Shown here piece after piece: positions 42,965 through 49,153 of a stretch of 49,153 nt of DNA (position 1 is the first letter of the stretch; each line of letters opens with the position of its first letter). The notes below the pieces were generated by a model. The model was given only the letters and a program-made list of their open reading frames with translations, was not told where the DNA came from and made no database searches. Source of the stretch: Chloroflexi bacterium CFX4. Lineage in GTDB: Bacteria > Chloroflexota > Anaerolineae > Aggregatilineales > UBA2796. The position numbers were made by a program, and so were the translations under genes. The DNA is taken from positions 1-49,153 of the forward strand of contig QWHC01000025.1 of NCBI GenBank assembly GCA_021404685.1, read 5' to 3'.

Positions 42965-43969
42965 TCACTGCGGTGGGATGAGCGCCTCGAACAGCGGCTT
43001 GAACTGCTTTGCAACGGGATCATAAATGCCAAAGCCAGAGGCAAATTCCCAATAGCACCAACCGATGCCGTTGCGTTCGGCAGCCTCGCGCACGGCTTGC
43101 GTATAAAGCTGACGCGATGGCAAATCTGCTTTTTCATACGCACCAAATTCGCCTAGCCATAGTGGCACGCCATAGCGAGCGCTCCATTCAGCGGCAAAGG
43201 TAAAATCACGCGCAATAGCGCTGTAGTGATCATCCGTTCCCCAGCGCTGCCCTAGCCATGCGTCAGCGCCGTTCACCCATTCCGCGCCCTGATGCGTGAA
43301 TTGAAATGGCTCGTAGTAATGGAAGGTGATAATCAGGTTGTCACGCTCAACAGGCATGGAAAAGCGCCGCAGTGCATACAGTCCATTCCATTCTGCGCCG
43401 CCAATGATCAAGGTGCGCGTTGGGTTGCTTTGGCGCACCGCCGCGATCAATTTCGGGTAGGTGACATTCCAGATCGTTGAGTCGAGGCGGTTGTTGGGTT
43501 CGTTCAGCAATTCAAAGGCAAGCGTCGGCGGATAATCGGCGAAATGCGCGCCGATCTGCTCCCAAAGCGCGATCAACCGTGTGACGTGATCTTGCGGCTG
43601 CGTCATGATTTCCTCATAGTGATGCACATTCAGCACCACCTCTAGCTCGGCTGCCAAGGCCCAATCCACCACTTGCCTCACACGCGCCAGGAAGGCCGCG
43701 TCAATGGTATAGGGCGCTTCAGCCGCCGCATGAGCAGACCAGCGCACTGGAATCCGCACCGCTTTGAAGCCGGCGGCGGCGATGGTGGGCAGATAAGATT
43801 CCTCCACGCGCACGCCCCACTCGCCTTCGTTTGGCGCTTCCAGCATGTTGCCCAGATTAATGCACGGGCTGAAAAGTGCTTGCGGCTTGGCAGGCGGCTC
43901 TTGGGCTGCCGTGCTACTTACCGAAAGGCATAGGATGCCTATCATCACGACCCAAAGCAGTGCGCGCAT
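42965..43969 (-). CDS. Glycoside hydrolase family 5 (cellulase-like), secreted
   Basis: 334 residues. The signal peptide ends near 'STAAQE'. GH5 hallmarks: 'RIPVRWS' near residue 72, 'NVHHYEE' near 114-120, acid/base Glu157 in 'LLNEPNN', 'FHYYEPF' and nucleophile Glu274 in 'WLGEFGAY'. The enzyme cleaves beta-linked glucans or mannans outside the cell; the exact subfamily cannot be told. The start is ATG 43969 with GGAG 8 bases upstream; the reading frame continues to 44107 but that part is repeat-derived DNA and is not believable as protein. Confidence 0.9.
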   Translation of the reverse strand: MRALLWVVMIGILCLSVSSTAAQEPPAKPQALFSPCINLGNMLEAPNEGEWGVRVEESYLPTIAAAGFKAVRIPVRWSAHAAAEAPYTIDAAFLARVRQVVDWALAAELEVVLNVHHYEEIMTQPQDHVTRLIALWEQIGAHFADYPPTLAFELLNEPNNRLDSTIWNVTYPKLIAAVRQSNPTRTLIIGGAEWNGLYALRRFSMPVERDNLIITFHYYEPFQFTHQGAEWVNGADAWLGQRWGTDDHYSAIARDFTFAAEWSARYGVPLWLGEFGAYEKADLPSRQLYTQAVREAAERNGIGWCYWEFASGFGIYDPVAKQFKPLFEALIPPQ

Positions 43970-44104
43970 GGATATTTCTCCCTTACTGGCACATATTCGC
44001 GCTGATAAGGGTAACGAAAAGGCGTTCAAAAAGCGAGTGGGGCGCCTCAGTGTGTGCGGTGAAGAGTGTGATCTTACCCGTACCGCAGGCAGGGCAACCC
44101 TTCC

Positions 44105-44143
44105 CACACGCTCCGCTTCCCTTTCCCTGCGGGCAGTTAGAGC
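44105..44143. repeat. Dispersed intergenic palindromic repeat (copy E, left arm)
   Basis: Bases 44105-44130 match 2444-2469 at 25 of 26 positions. The right arm is altered. The gap 43970-44313 has no gene; it holds copies E and F and a minus-strand terminator. Confidence 0.65.
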
Positions 44144-44199
44144 CTCACCGCCTCAGTCCTCCTCTCCAAAGTGTTTCGAGAGGGGTGCCTACTCCCGCC

Positions 44200-44239
44200 C
44201 ATCTTCGCTTCCCATTCCCTGCCTGCGGAGAAAGGGTCT
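44200..44239. repeat. Dispersed intergenic palindromic repeat (copy F)
   Basis: Bases 44224-44236 match the right arm of copies A and B with one change, and the preceding C/T-rich arm ending at about 44220 is partly preserved. It lies about 80 bases from copy E, so the two may be parts of one larger element. Confidence 0.5.
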
Positions 44240-44251
44240 TTGCGCTTGGTG

Positions 44252-44289
44252 CAAAACAATGCCGACCAGCACGGCGGCTGGTCGGCATT
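44252..44289 (-). terminator. Intrinsic terminator after the small secreted gene
   Basis: A perfect 13-bp stem (44258-44270 with 44277-44289) with a 6-base loop. Read on the minus strand it is followed by GTTTTG. It lies 25 bases after the stop codon of the gene at 44314. Confidence 0.85.
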
Positions 44290-44313
44290 GATCAGAACCT
44301 AGTTCAGCTATGA

Positions 44314-44679
44314 TTATTGGTTGTCGCGGAACTGACGTGGCACAATGTCGCCTGAGCCAGCCGGAATCCACAGGATGCGGTTCACGAAGAAGATTGCCCA
44401 GGAGCTAGTGTTGACTGAGTTCTCGCAGATCAGCCACTTGGAGCGGACTTTGTCGGGCGTGGTTGCACGCAGCAACACCACTGGCGCCGTCAAGCTGCTG
44501 TTCGCATGGGCTGTTGTATCGCCATACAGACGCACCTGGAAGCGCACTTGCCCACCGCACAGCCCTTCTGCCGACGGTGCGTACTGCGCTTGCACATTCG
44601 CTGTGTTGGCGAACGCGAACACGGAAGCTGCCACAATAGCGACAGCCAACACTACTGCCATGACCTTCTTGTTCAACAT
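44314..44679 (-). CDS. Small secreted protein, unknown function
   Basis: 121 residues. A signal peptide with a Val/Ala core ends near 'NVQAQY', leaving about 88 residues. Two Cys ('GLCGGQ' and 'LICENS') could form a disulfide. The body looks like beta sheet and ends in a Pro/Arg-rich tail. I recognise no family. It has its own promoter (TTGCTA-17-TAATAT), a GGGAG site 8 bases before the ATG, and a strong terminator, so it is a single-gene, possibly well-expressed unit. Confidence 0.75.
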   Translation of the reverse strand: MLNKKVMAVVLAVAIVAASVFAFANTANVQAQYAPSAEGLCGGQVRFQVRLYGDTTAHANSSLTAPVVLLRATTPDKVRSKWLICENSVNTSSWAIFFVNRILWIPAGSGDIVPRQFRDNQ

Positions 44680-44717
44680 GCTTCACACTCCCTTATTTGT
44701 GTGCTAGGTCAAAGCAT

Positions 44718-44746
44718 ATATTACAGGCTAGTGCTAAAGTTAGCAA
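44718..44746 (-). promoter_or_regulatory. Promoter of the small secreted protein gene
   Basis: On the minus strand TTGCTA (44746-44741) and TAATAT (44723-44718) are separated by 17 bases, 38 bases before the ATG at 44679. Confidence 0.65.
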
Positions 44747-45012
44747 GTCATCTGCAAAGGAAAAACAACACCTTTCACAAAATCTTGAACGTTTTGCACA
44801 AGCATTTGCGCGGCAAAATCAGCCTGTTTTTATGCTGCACTTGCATAGGATTCCGAATTGCGATGTTTTTGTGAAACGCAGGGACACCATTTTTGCGCCA
44901 ACTGTAAAAATATAAAGACAACACGCCTGGTTTGAAAACAGCATGGCGCTTGTTGCAGAGGCAGTGAAGTGTCCCCTTCCGATTGCCGCTTCTCTATCCG
45001 CCAAAAGTGCGC

Positions 45013-45018
45013 TATACT
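45013..45018 (+). promoter_or_regulatory. Probable -10 box for dnaN
   Basis: TATACT, 50 bases before the ATG at 45069. No convincing -35 box at the right distance. Confidence 0.4.
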
Positions 45019-45068
45019 TGCTAATCTGATTAAGAGAACACCTATTCTATTTGAGGTAGCAATCCACC

Positions 45069-46193
45069 ATGCAGGTATCGGTTCTGCAAGAACACTTGGC
45101 AAAAGGTTTGGATACAATCGCACGCGCTGTTGCAAACCGCCCATCCATGCCGATTTTGAGCAACGTCCTGATCGCCACCGAAGATGGACGCCTGAAGCTC
45201 TCTGCCACCAATCTAGAGTTAGCCATCACTGCGCGGCTTGGCGCACAAGTGGACGTGGAAGGCGAAACAACCGTGCCAGCGCGCTTGCTGACTGATCTGG
45301 TGAAAAGCCTGCCCGCCCAGCAAATTGACCTTGCCCTTGAAGGCAACAAGCTCAAGCTGCACTGCAACGGCAGCTCTTGGGAACTGCCGACCACCAAAGC
45401 CAGCGATTTTCCGAACATCCCAGAAGCAGAGGCGGATAGCGGCGTCGAAGTGCCAGCCGCCACGCTCCGCACCTTGATCGATCAGGTGGTCTTTGCGGCT
45501 GCCCGTGAAGATAACCGTCCGGTGCTGATGGGCGTTCTAACGCGCTTTGAAGGCAGCCGTTTCTCGATGGTGGCAGCCGATGGTTACCGCATGGCGATGC
45601 GCTATGCCGATTTAGAGCGCGCTGTGGGCAAGGCGCTCTCGCTGCTTATCCCGGCGATCACCCTAAGCGAGGTGAGCCGCATTATCCGCAGCGAAGATGG
45701 CATTGTCTACATCTCGGTTTTGGATGGGCGCAATCAGGTGATGTTCCATCATAATAATGTAGATGTCGTCTCGCAGTTGATTGACGGAAAATTCCCTGAT
45801 GTGGAGCAGTTGATCCCTAAGACTGCCAGTACCTCTACACGCCTAGAAATTCCCGATTTCCTCTCCGCCTGCAAGCGTGCCGAGATTTTTGCCCGTGACG
45901 CCAACGGCACAACGCGCTTCAAGATTGCCACCGAAGGCGAAGTGACCGTGAGCGCACAAGCACAGGCAGGCGGCAGCGGCAGCGAGCGCGTGGCGGCGGA
46001 AGTGGTCGGGAACGCGATGGAGATCGCCTTCAATGTGCGCTACCTGATTGATGTGCTGAATGTGGTTGAGACAGACCGCATTCTGCTAGAGACGAACAAC
46101 ACCAACGCGCCGGGCGTGGTGCGTCCGCTGCAAGACGACGGCAGCACGGACAGCAACTTCGTCTATATTGTCATGCCGATGAGCGTGCGTTAG
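45069..46193 (+). CDS. dnaN: DNA polymerase III subunit beta (sliding clamp)
   Basis: 374 residues, the usual length. The three-fold repeated clamp domains are recognisable: 'GLDTIARAVANRPSMPILSNVLI' at the N-terminus, 'LSATNLELAI', 'FAAAREDNRPVLMGVLTRFEG', 'MVAADGYRMA' and the C-terminal 'YIVMPMSVR'. The ring-shaped dimer tethers DNA polymerase to the template. dnaA is not next to it here, although the two are commonly linked in other bacteria. Ribosome site GAGG is 13 bases from ATG, a little far. Confidence 0.97.
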   Translation: MQVSVLQEHLAKGLDTIARAVANRPSMPILSNVLIATEDGRLKLSATNLELAITARLGAQVDVEGETTVPARLLTDLVKSLPAQQIDLALEGNKLKLHCNGSSWELPTTKASDFPNIPEAEADSGVEVPAATLRTLIDQVVFAAAREDNRPVLMGVLTRFEGSRFSMVAADGYRMAMRYADLERAVGKALSLLIPAITLSEVSRIIRSEDGIVYISVLDGRNQVMFHHNNVDVVSQLIDGKFPDVEQLIPKTASTSTRLEIPDFLSACKRAEIFARDANGTTRFKIATEGEVTVSAQAQAGGSGSERVAAEVVGNAMEIAFNVRYLIDVLNVVETDRILLETNNTNAPGVVRPLQDDGSTDSNFVYIVMPMSVR

Positions 46194-46231
46194 CGCGCAG
46201 CAGACGCCAAGTCAGGCAGATTATACGCTGT

Positions 46232-46251
46232 GGGCGGAAGAAATTCCGCCC
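46232..46251. terminator. Possible stem-loop between dnaN and corA ends
   Basis: A perfect 8-bp stem (46232-46239 with 46244-46251) around GAAA, 38 bases after the dnaN stop and 31 after the corA stop. No T-run follows on either strand, so it is at most a weak or factor-dependent terminator. Confidence 0.4.
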
Positions 46252-46282
46252 GTTCGTCATGATGCGGCGCTAACCGTGCGCG

Positions 46283-47245
46283 CTATAACCATTTGCGCCA
46301 GCGGAAAAAGAGCAAAATGCTCGCCTCTACAGTCAGCATGAGCAAGATCACCTTCGGAATGCCGTCAGGATCGTTAAAGGGCGGGAAGGTGAGTTCAAAG
46401 TTCATGCCATAGAAGCCTGTGAACACGCTCAGCACGCCGATGGCAATAGTGATGACCGTCAGGCGATTGACGACGTGATTGAGGCGGTTCGAGGTGGAAG
46501 ACATATACAAATCCAAGACGCTGCCGAGCGTCTCGCGCAGATTAGTGCTGCTCTCCACAATGCGGAGCAGGTGATCGCTGACATCGCGGAAGTAGTATTG
46601 CAGCGTTTTGCGGTCGGCAAACATGCGGTCGTGGTGAGAGATGAAATTGATGACTGCTTGCGCCGGATAGGCAGCCCGCAAGAGCGACCGCAGCGTTTGC
46701 TTGAGGTGCATCAGATCGGCGAGCAAGGTTTGTGAAGGGCGGCGCAAAACGGTGTCTTCGGCTTCTTCAATTACATCCGTCAGCCGATCCAAAATCGGGA
46801 AGTAAGCATCCACCACCACGTCCAGCACGGTGTGCAGAATAAAGCCGGAGGAAGCGCGTGAGGCGCGCAAACCATCTTGCAGGCGGCGCGCTACTTCGCG
46901 CATGGTCGGCTCTTCGTGCCGATGCACCGTGACGCAGTAATTGCGCCCAACGAAAATATCTAGTTCGCGCACGATCAGTTTGCCCTGCACCAACAGCACC
47001 GTATTAACCACCGCGAACAGGTGATCCTGATATTCTTCGATTTTGGAGCGCTGCTCTTGGTTGAGGGCGTCCTCAATGGCGAGCGGGTGAAATTTGAAGA
47101 CATCGCGCATCAGGCGCACTTCTTCCGCGCCCGGCACCACCAAATCTAGCCAAAAGACTTGATCAGAGGCGAGCAGCGCGGCAATATCGGCACCCTCGGC
47201 GCGTGTGCAGCCCTGCGCGCTAAACGTATAGAGTGTAATGCTCAT
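46283..47245 (-). CDS. CorA-family magnesium/divalent cation transporter
   Basis: 320 residues. A long cytosolic N-terminal domain of alpha-beta and coiled helices (to about 255) is followed by two membrane spans near the C-terminus, with the diagnostic Gly-Met-Asn motif ('FYGMNFEL') at the end of the first span. The protein forms a pentameric channel for Mg or other divalent ions. GAGAGG lies 7 bases before the ATG. It is 67 bases downstream of proS, separated by a stem-loop. Confidence 0.95.
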   Translation of the reverse strand: MSITLYTFSAQGCTRAEGADIAALLASDQVFWLDLVVPGAEEVRLMRDVFKFHPLAIEDALNQEQRSKIEEYQDHLFAVVNTVLLVQGKLIVRELDIFVGRNYCVTVHRHEEPTMREVARRLQDGLRASRASSGFILHTVLDVVVDAYFPILDRLTDVIEEAEDTVLRRPSQTLLADLMHLKQTLRSLLRAAYPAQAVINFISHHDRMFADRKTLQYYFRDVSDHLLRIVESSTNLRETLGSVLDLYMSSTSNRLNHVVNRLTVITIAIGVLSVFTGFYGMNFELTFPPFNDPDGIPKVILLMLTVEASILLFFRWRKWL

Positions 47246-47270
47246 CGGCGCACCTCTCAGATTGATGTGT

Positions 47271-47297
47271 AAGGTGCTGCACCATTAACAGCACCTT
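47271..47297. other. Stem-loop between proS and corA
   Basis: A perfect 9-bp inverted repeat (47271-47279 and 47289-47297) around a 9-base loop, lying 16 bases after the proS stop and 25 before the corA ATG on the minus strand. No T-run follows. It may be a weak terminator, an RNA processing site or a leader element. Confidence 0.5.
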
Positions 47298-47312
47298 GCA
47301 GGATACAGGCGC

Positions 47313-48755
47313 TTAGTATGCCTTAGCGAATAAGGCGCGCTCATCACATTCCGTGCCGCAGACAATGCACTTGCCCTTGCCGCGCTCTTGGTCTAACGGG
47401 AAATTACGCGAGACTGCCTGATTATCCTCTTTCACCTTTGCCTCGCACGTGGCACTGCCACAGAACCACGTATATGCCCAGCCTTCTTTCAAAATTTCGC
47501 AGAATGTGCCGTAGTCATCCGCCACTTCGTGAATGTGCGAGTCGCGGAATTCGGTTGCTTGCCGCAGCAAGCTGCCATGAATATCTTCTAGAAGCTGCTT
47601 CAGGAATGGCAGCAAGCCCTCACGCGGCACAAACTGCTTGCCCGCCTTGCCCGGCACATCACGGCGCGCAACAGCCACCGTGCCGTTTTGGACATCTTTC
47701 GGTCCGATCTCCACGCGGATTGGCACACCGCGCATTTCCCAGTCGTTATATTTGAAGCCGGGCGAAAGTTCAAAGCGTGTATCCAGCTTGACGCGGACGC
47801 CATTTGCCTTCAGTTCGTCGAATAGCGCGTTCGCAATCGGCAGCACCTGAGTGCGCTCATCATCATTTTTGCCAATTGGCACAATCACCACCTGAATAGG
47901 GGCAATGCGCGGCGGCAGGCGCAAGCCCTGATCGTCGCCATGCGTCATGATGACGGCGCCAACCATGCGCGTGGAGAGTCCCCAAGAAGTCGTCCAGGCG
48001 TGCTGCAAAGCGTTGTTCTCGTCGGTATATTGAATCTCGAACGCCTTCGCAAAGTTCTGCCCCAGATTGTGGCTGGTGCAGGCTTGCAGGGCGCGTTTAT
48101 CGCCCATCATCGCCTCGATGCTGTAGCTACGCAGCGCGCCGGCGAACTTTTCCTGATTGCTCTTGCGCCCTTTGATGCCGGGAATGGCAGCCTCGTTAAA
48201 GTAGACATCGTAGTAAACGCCGAGCATTCGCAGCGTTTCTTCTTCCGCCTCGTCGTGCGTGGCGTGCGCCGTATGCCCTTCCTGCCATAGGAATTCCATC
48301 GTGCGGAGGAACAGGCGTGTCCGCATTTCCCAGCGGACAACGTTTGCCCACTGGTTGAGCAGCAGCGGCAGATCGCGGTAGCTCTGAATCCATTTCGCCA
48401 TGCTGTAGCCGATGATCGTCTCTGAAGTTGGACGCACCACAAGGCGTTCCTGCAATTCTTCGCCGCCGCCAATGGTCACCACCGCAAGTTCAGGGCTGAA
48501 GCCTTCCACATGCTCTTTTTCCTTGTTCAGAAAGCTCTCTGGGATGAACAGTGGGAAGTAGGCGTTTTGGTGACCTGTCGCCTTGAAGCGCGAATCAAGC
48601 GCCTGCTGAATGTTCTCCCAAAGCGCGTAGCCGTAAGGTTTGATGATCATGCAGCCGCGCACCGGTGCGTAGTCGGCAAGGTCGGCGCGCTGCACCACGT
48701 CGGTATACCAGCGCGAATAGTCTTCGGCGCGTGACGTAATCACTTCAGATGACAT
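47313..48755 (-). CDS. proS: Prolyl-tRNA synthetase, archaeal/eukaryotic type
   Basis: 480 residues. This class II synthetase charges tRNA-Pro. Class II motifs visible are 'PVRGCMIIKPYGYALWENIQ' (motif 1), 'LLLNQWANVVRWEMRTRLFLRTMEFLWQEGHTAH' (motif 2, about 48285-48386) and 'MTHGDDQGLRLPP' (motif 3). No editing insertion is present. The C-terminal part has zinc-type Cys pairs ('CGSATC', 'CIVCGTEC') and ends in Ala-Tyr, as in the ProS type 3 group. GAGGAG lies 6 bases before the ATG. I saw no T-box motif upstream. Confidence 0.97.
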   Translation of the reverse strand: MSSEVITSRAEDYSRWYTDVVQRADLADYAPVRGCMIIKPYGYALWENIQQALDSRFKATGHQNAYFPLFIPESFLNKEKEHVEGFSPELAVVTIGGGEELQERLVVRPTSETIIGYSMAKWIQSYRDLPLLLNQWANVVRWEMRTRLFLRTMEFLWQEGHTAHATHDEAEEETLRMLGVYYDVYFNEAAIPGIKGRKSNQEKFAGALRSYSIEAMMGDKRALQACTSHNLGQNFAKAFEIQYTDENNALQHAWTTSWGLSTRMVGAVIMTHGDDQGLRLPPRIAPIQVVIVPIGKNDDERTQVLPIANALFDELKANGVRVKLDTRFELSPGFKYNDWEMRGVPIRVEIGPKDVQNGTVAVARRDVPGKAGKQFVPREGLLPFLKQLLEDIHGSLLRQATEFRDSHIHEVADDYGTFCEILKEGWAYTWFCGSATCEAKVKEDNQAVSRNFPLDQERGKGKCIVCGTECDERALFAKAY

Positions 48756-49053
48756 GCGAGACTCCTCAGGGCAGTGTGTCTTAGATATGCGCGCTATTGT
48801 ACCTGATTCGGAGCAGGAACGGGATTTGCCATTGTATATCTTTTCGTTGTGAATAATCTGGTTTGCCGAGCGGCTGTAGACGGTCTCAGGGCGCCTGCGG
48901 TGCTGATCAATAGAACAGCATATTCTGACGGCGAGATGGTAGCAACCGTACTGGGTTGTGGAGAAGGATGCTTACCTCAGCCTATATTGGGGAGAGACTA
49001 GAGGATCGGACAAACCCGACCCTCTAGTGTGTGAAGAAGCCTTCGGGCTTACT
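48756..49053. other. Noncoding gap upstream of proS
   Basis: 298 bases with no gene seen on either strand. A TACAAT at 48801-48796 (minus strand) could be the proS -10 box, 41 bases before its ATG. It also holds two stem-loops (48997-49028 and 49037-49050) just after the stop of the partial gene at the window end; neither has a T-run. Confidence 0.4.
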
Positions 49054-49153
49054 TTACTGCCTTGGCACAAAGGTCGGTGCGATTTCAGGCGCGATGGGCG
49101 CGTCCGGCGGCGGCGCGGCGCCCCACACGCCGACAATCGGCTTGTCGCCCGCG
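49054..49153 (-). CDS. C-terminal end of a gene running off the window
   Basis: On the minus strand an open frame of 32 codons enters from the window edge and ends in TAA at 49054-49056. The sequence is Pro/Ala-rich ('GAAPPPDAPIAPEIAP'), like the linkers or tails of exported proteins here. Two stem-loops follow the stop. Function cannot be told from this fragment, and the frame could be chance. Confidence 0.4.
   Translation of the reverse strand, partial: AGDKPIVGVWGAAPPPDAPIAPEIAPTFVPRQ

Larger units (their letters stand above)
44680..45068. other. AT-rich noncoding stretch upstream of dnaN
   Basis: 389 bases with no believable gene. It contains the promoter of the small secreted gene, one 9-base match to the DnaA-box consensus TTWTNCACA at 44792-44800 and two weaker ones near 44771 and 44870, and the likely dnaN promoter. 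It is notably richer in A/T than its surroundings. A replication-origin role is not established. Confidence 0.4.

Noticed and set aside
43970..44107. N-terminal extension of the GH5 protein
   Set aside because: A clear ribosome site and signal peptide begin at 43969; the upstream frame is repeat-derived and Arg/Ser-rich.
48869..48920. A tRNA-like D-arm sequence (GCCGAGCGGCTG...)
   Set aside because: No matching acceptor stem, no T-arm with TTCRA, and no plausible anticodon stem at the right distance on either strand.
48756..49053. T-box leader upstream of proS
   Set aside because: The conserved T-box motif is not present on the minus strand, and no leader terminator is seen.

Overview
The window reads as a bacterial chromosome segment, most likely from a Chloroflexota (Anaerolineae-like) organism. 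This is inferred from gene content, not proven. The clues are exported proteins with long Thr-Pro-rich linkers, an archaeal/eukaryotic-type prolyl-tRNA synthetase, an F420-type flavin oxidoreductase, a SigK/RskA-type sigma/anti-sigma pair, FHA, PP2C and Ser/Thr-kinase signalling, GC-rich coding DNA and very tight gene packing. I found no rRNA, complete tRNA, CRISPR array, insertion sequence or prophage.

Layout. 1-4.8 kb (+): an SRAP-domain DNA-protein crosslink protein, a beta-propeller lipoprotein, a small membrane protein, a WXG100-domain protein and a possible EspG-like partner. 4.9-6.7 kb (+): PPOX/F420 oxidoreductase, esterase and SDR. 6.8-7.8 kb (-): BMP/PnrA nucleoside-binding protein. 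8-11.7 kb (+): GT2 glycosyltransferase, polyprenyl-phosphate sugar-1-phosphate transferase and a CorC-type membrane protein. 11.7-21 kb (-): nine genes in a compact array, probably one operon: vWA-TM-FHA protein, PP2C phosphatase with an external Thr-Pro tail, MoaC, a MoaD-MoaE fusion, RNase III, an RmlD-like reductase, a thermonuclease lipoprotein, an M23 peptidase and a small secreted protein. 21-31.5 kb: ABC exporter, fucose-isomerase-like protein, two large GT-C membrane glycosyltransferases, glutaminyl cyclase, nitrilase-family hydrolase and a DUF5063-like protein. 31.5-39 kb (-): small STAS-like protein, LysM protein, a 1119-residue histidine-kinase-like protein lacking the phospho-acceptor His, and a GDP-mannose dehydratase/reductase pair. 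39-42.9 kb: Ser/Thr kinase, RskA-like anti-sigma, ECF sigma and a Tat-exported ferritin-like protein. 43-49 kb: GH5 glycosidase, a small secreted protein, DnaN, CorA, ProS and a gene end leaving the window.

Main themes are cell-surface glycan synthesis (GT2, sugar transferase, GDP-deoxyhexose enzymes, GT-C enzymes, M23, LysM), transmembrane Ser/Thr phospho-signalling, and housekeeping genes (dnaN, proS, rnc, moaC, moaDE). A dispersed palindromic repeat, with 5-6 copies, occupies several intergenic gaps. Points most worth a second look are the WXG100/EspG-like pair, the outside-vWA/inside-FHA protein coupled to PP2C, the Gln-for-His histidine kinase, and a 10-bp inverted repeat between the sigma factor and the ferritin-like gene.
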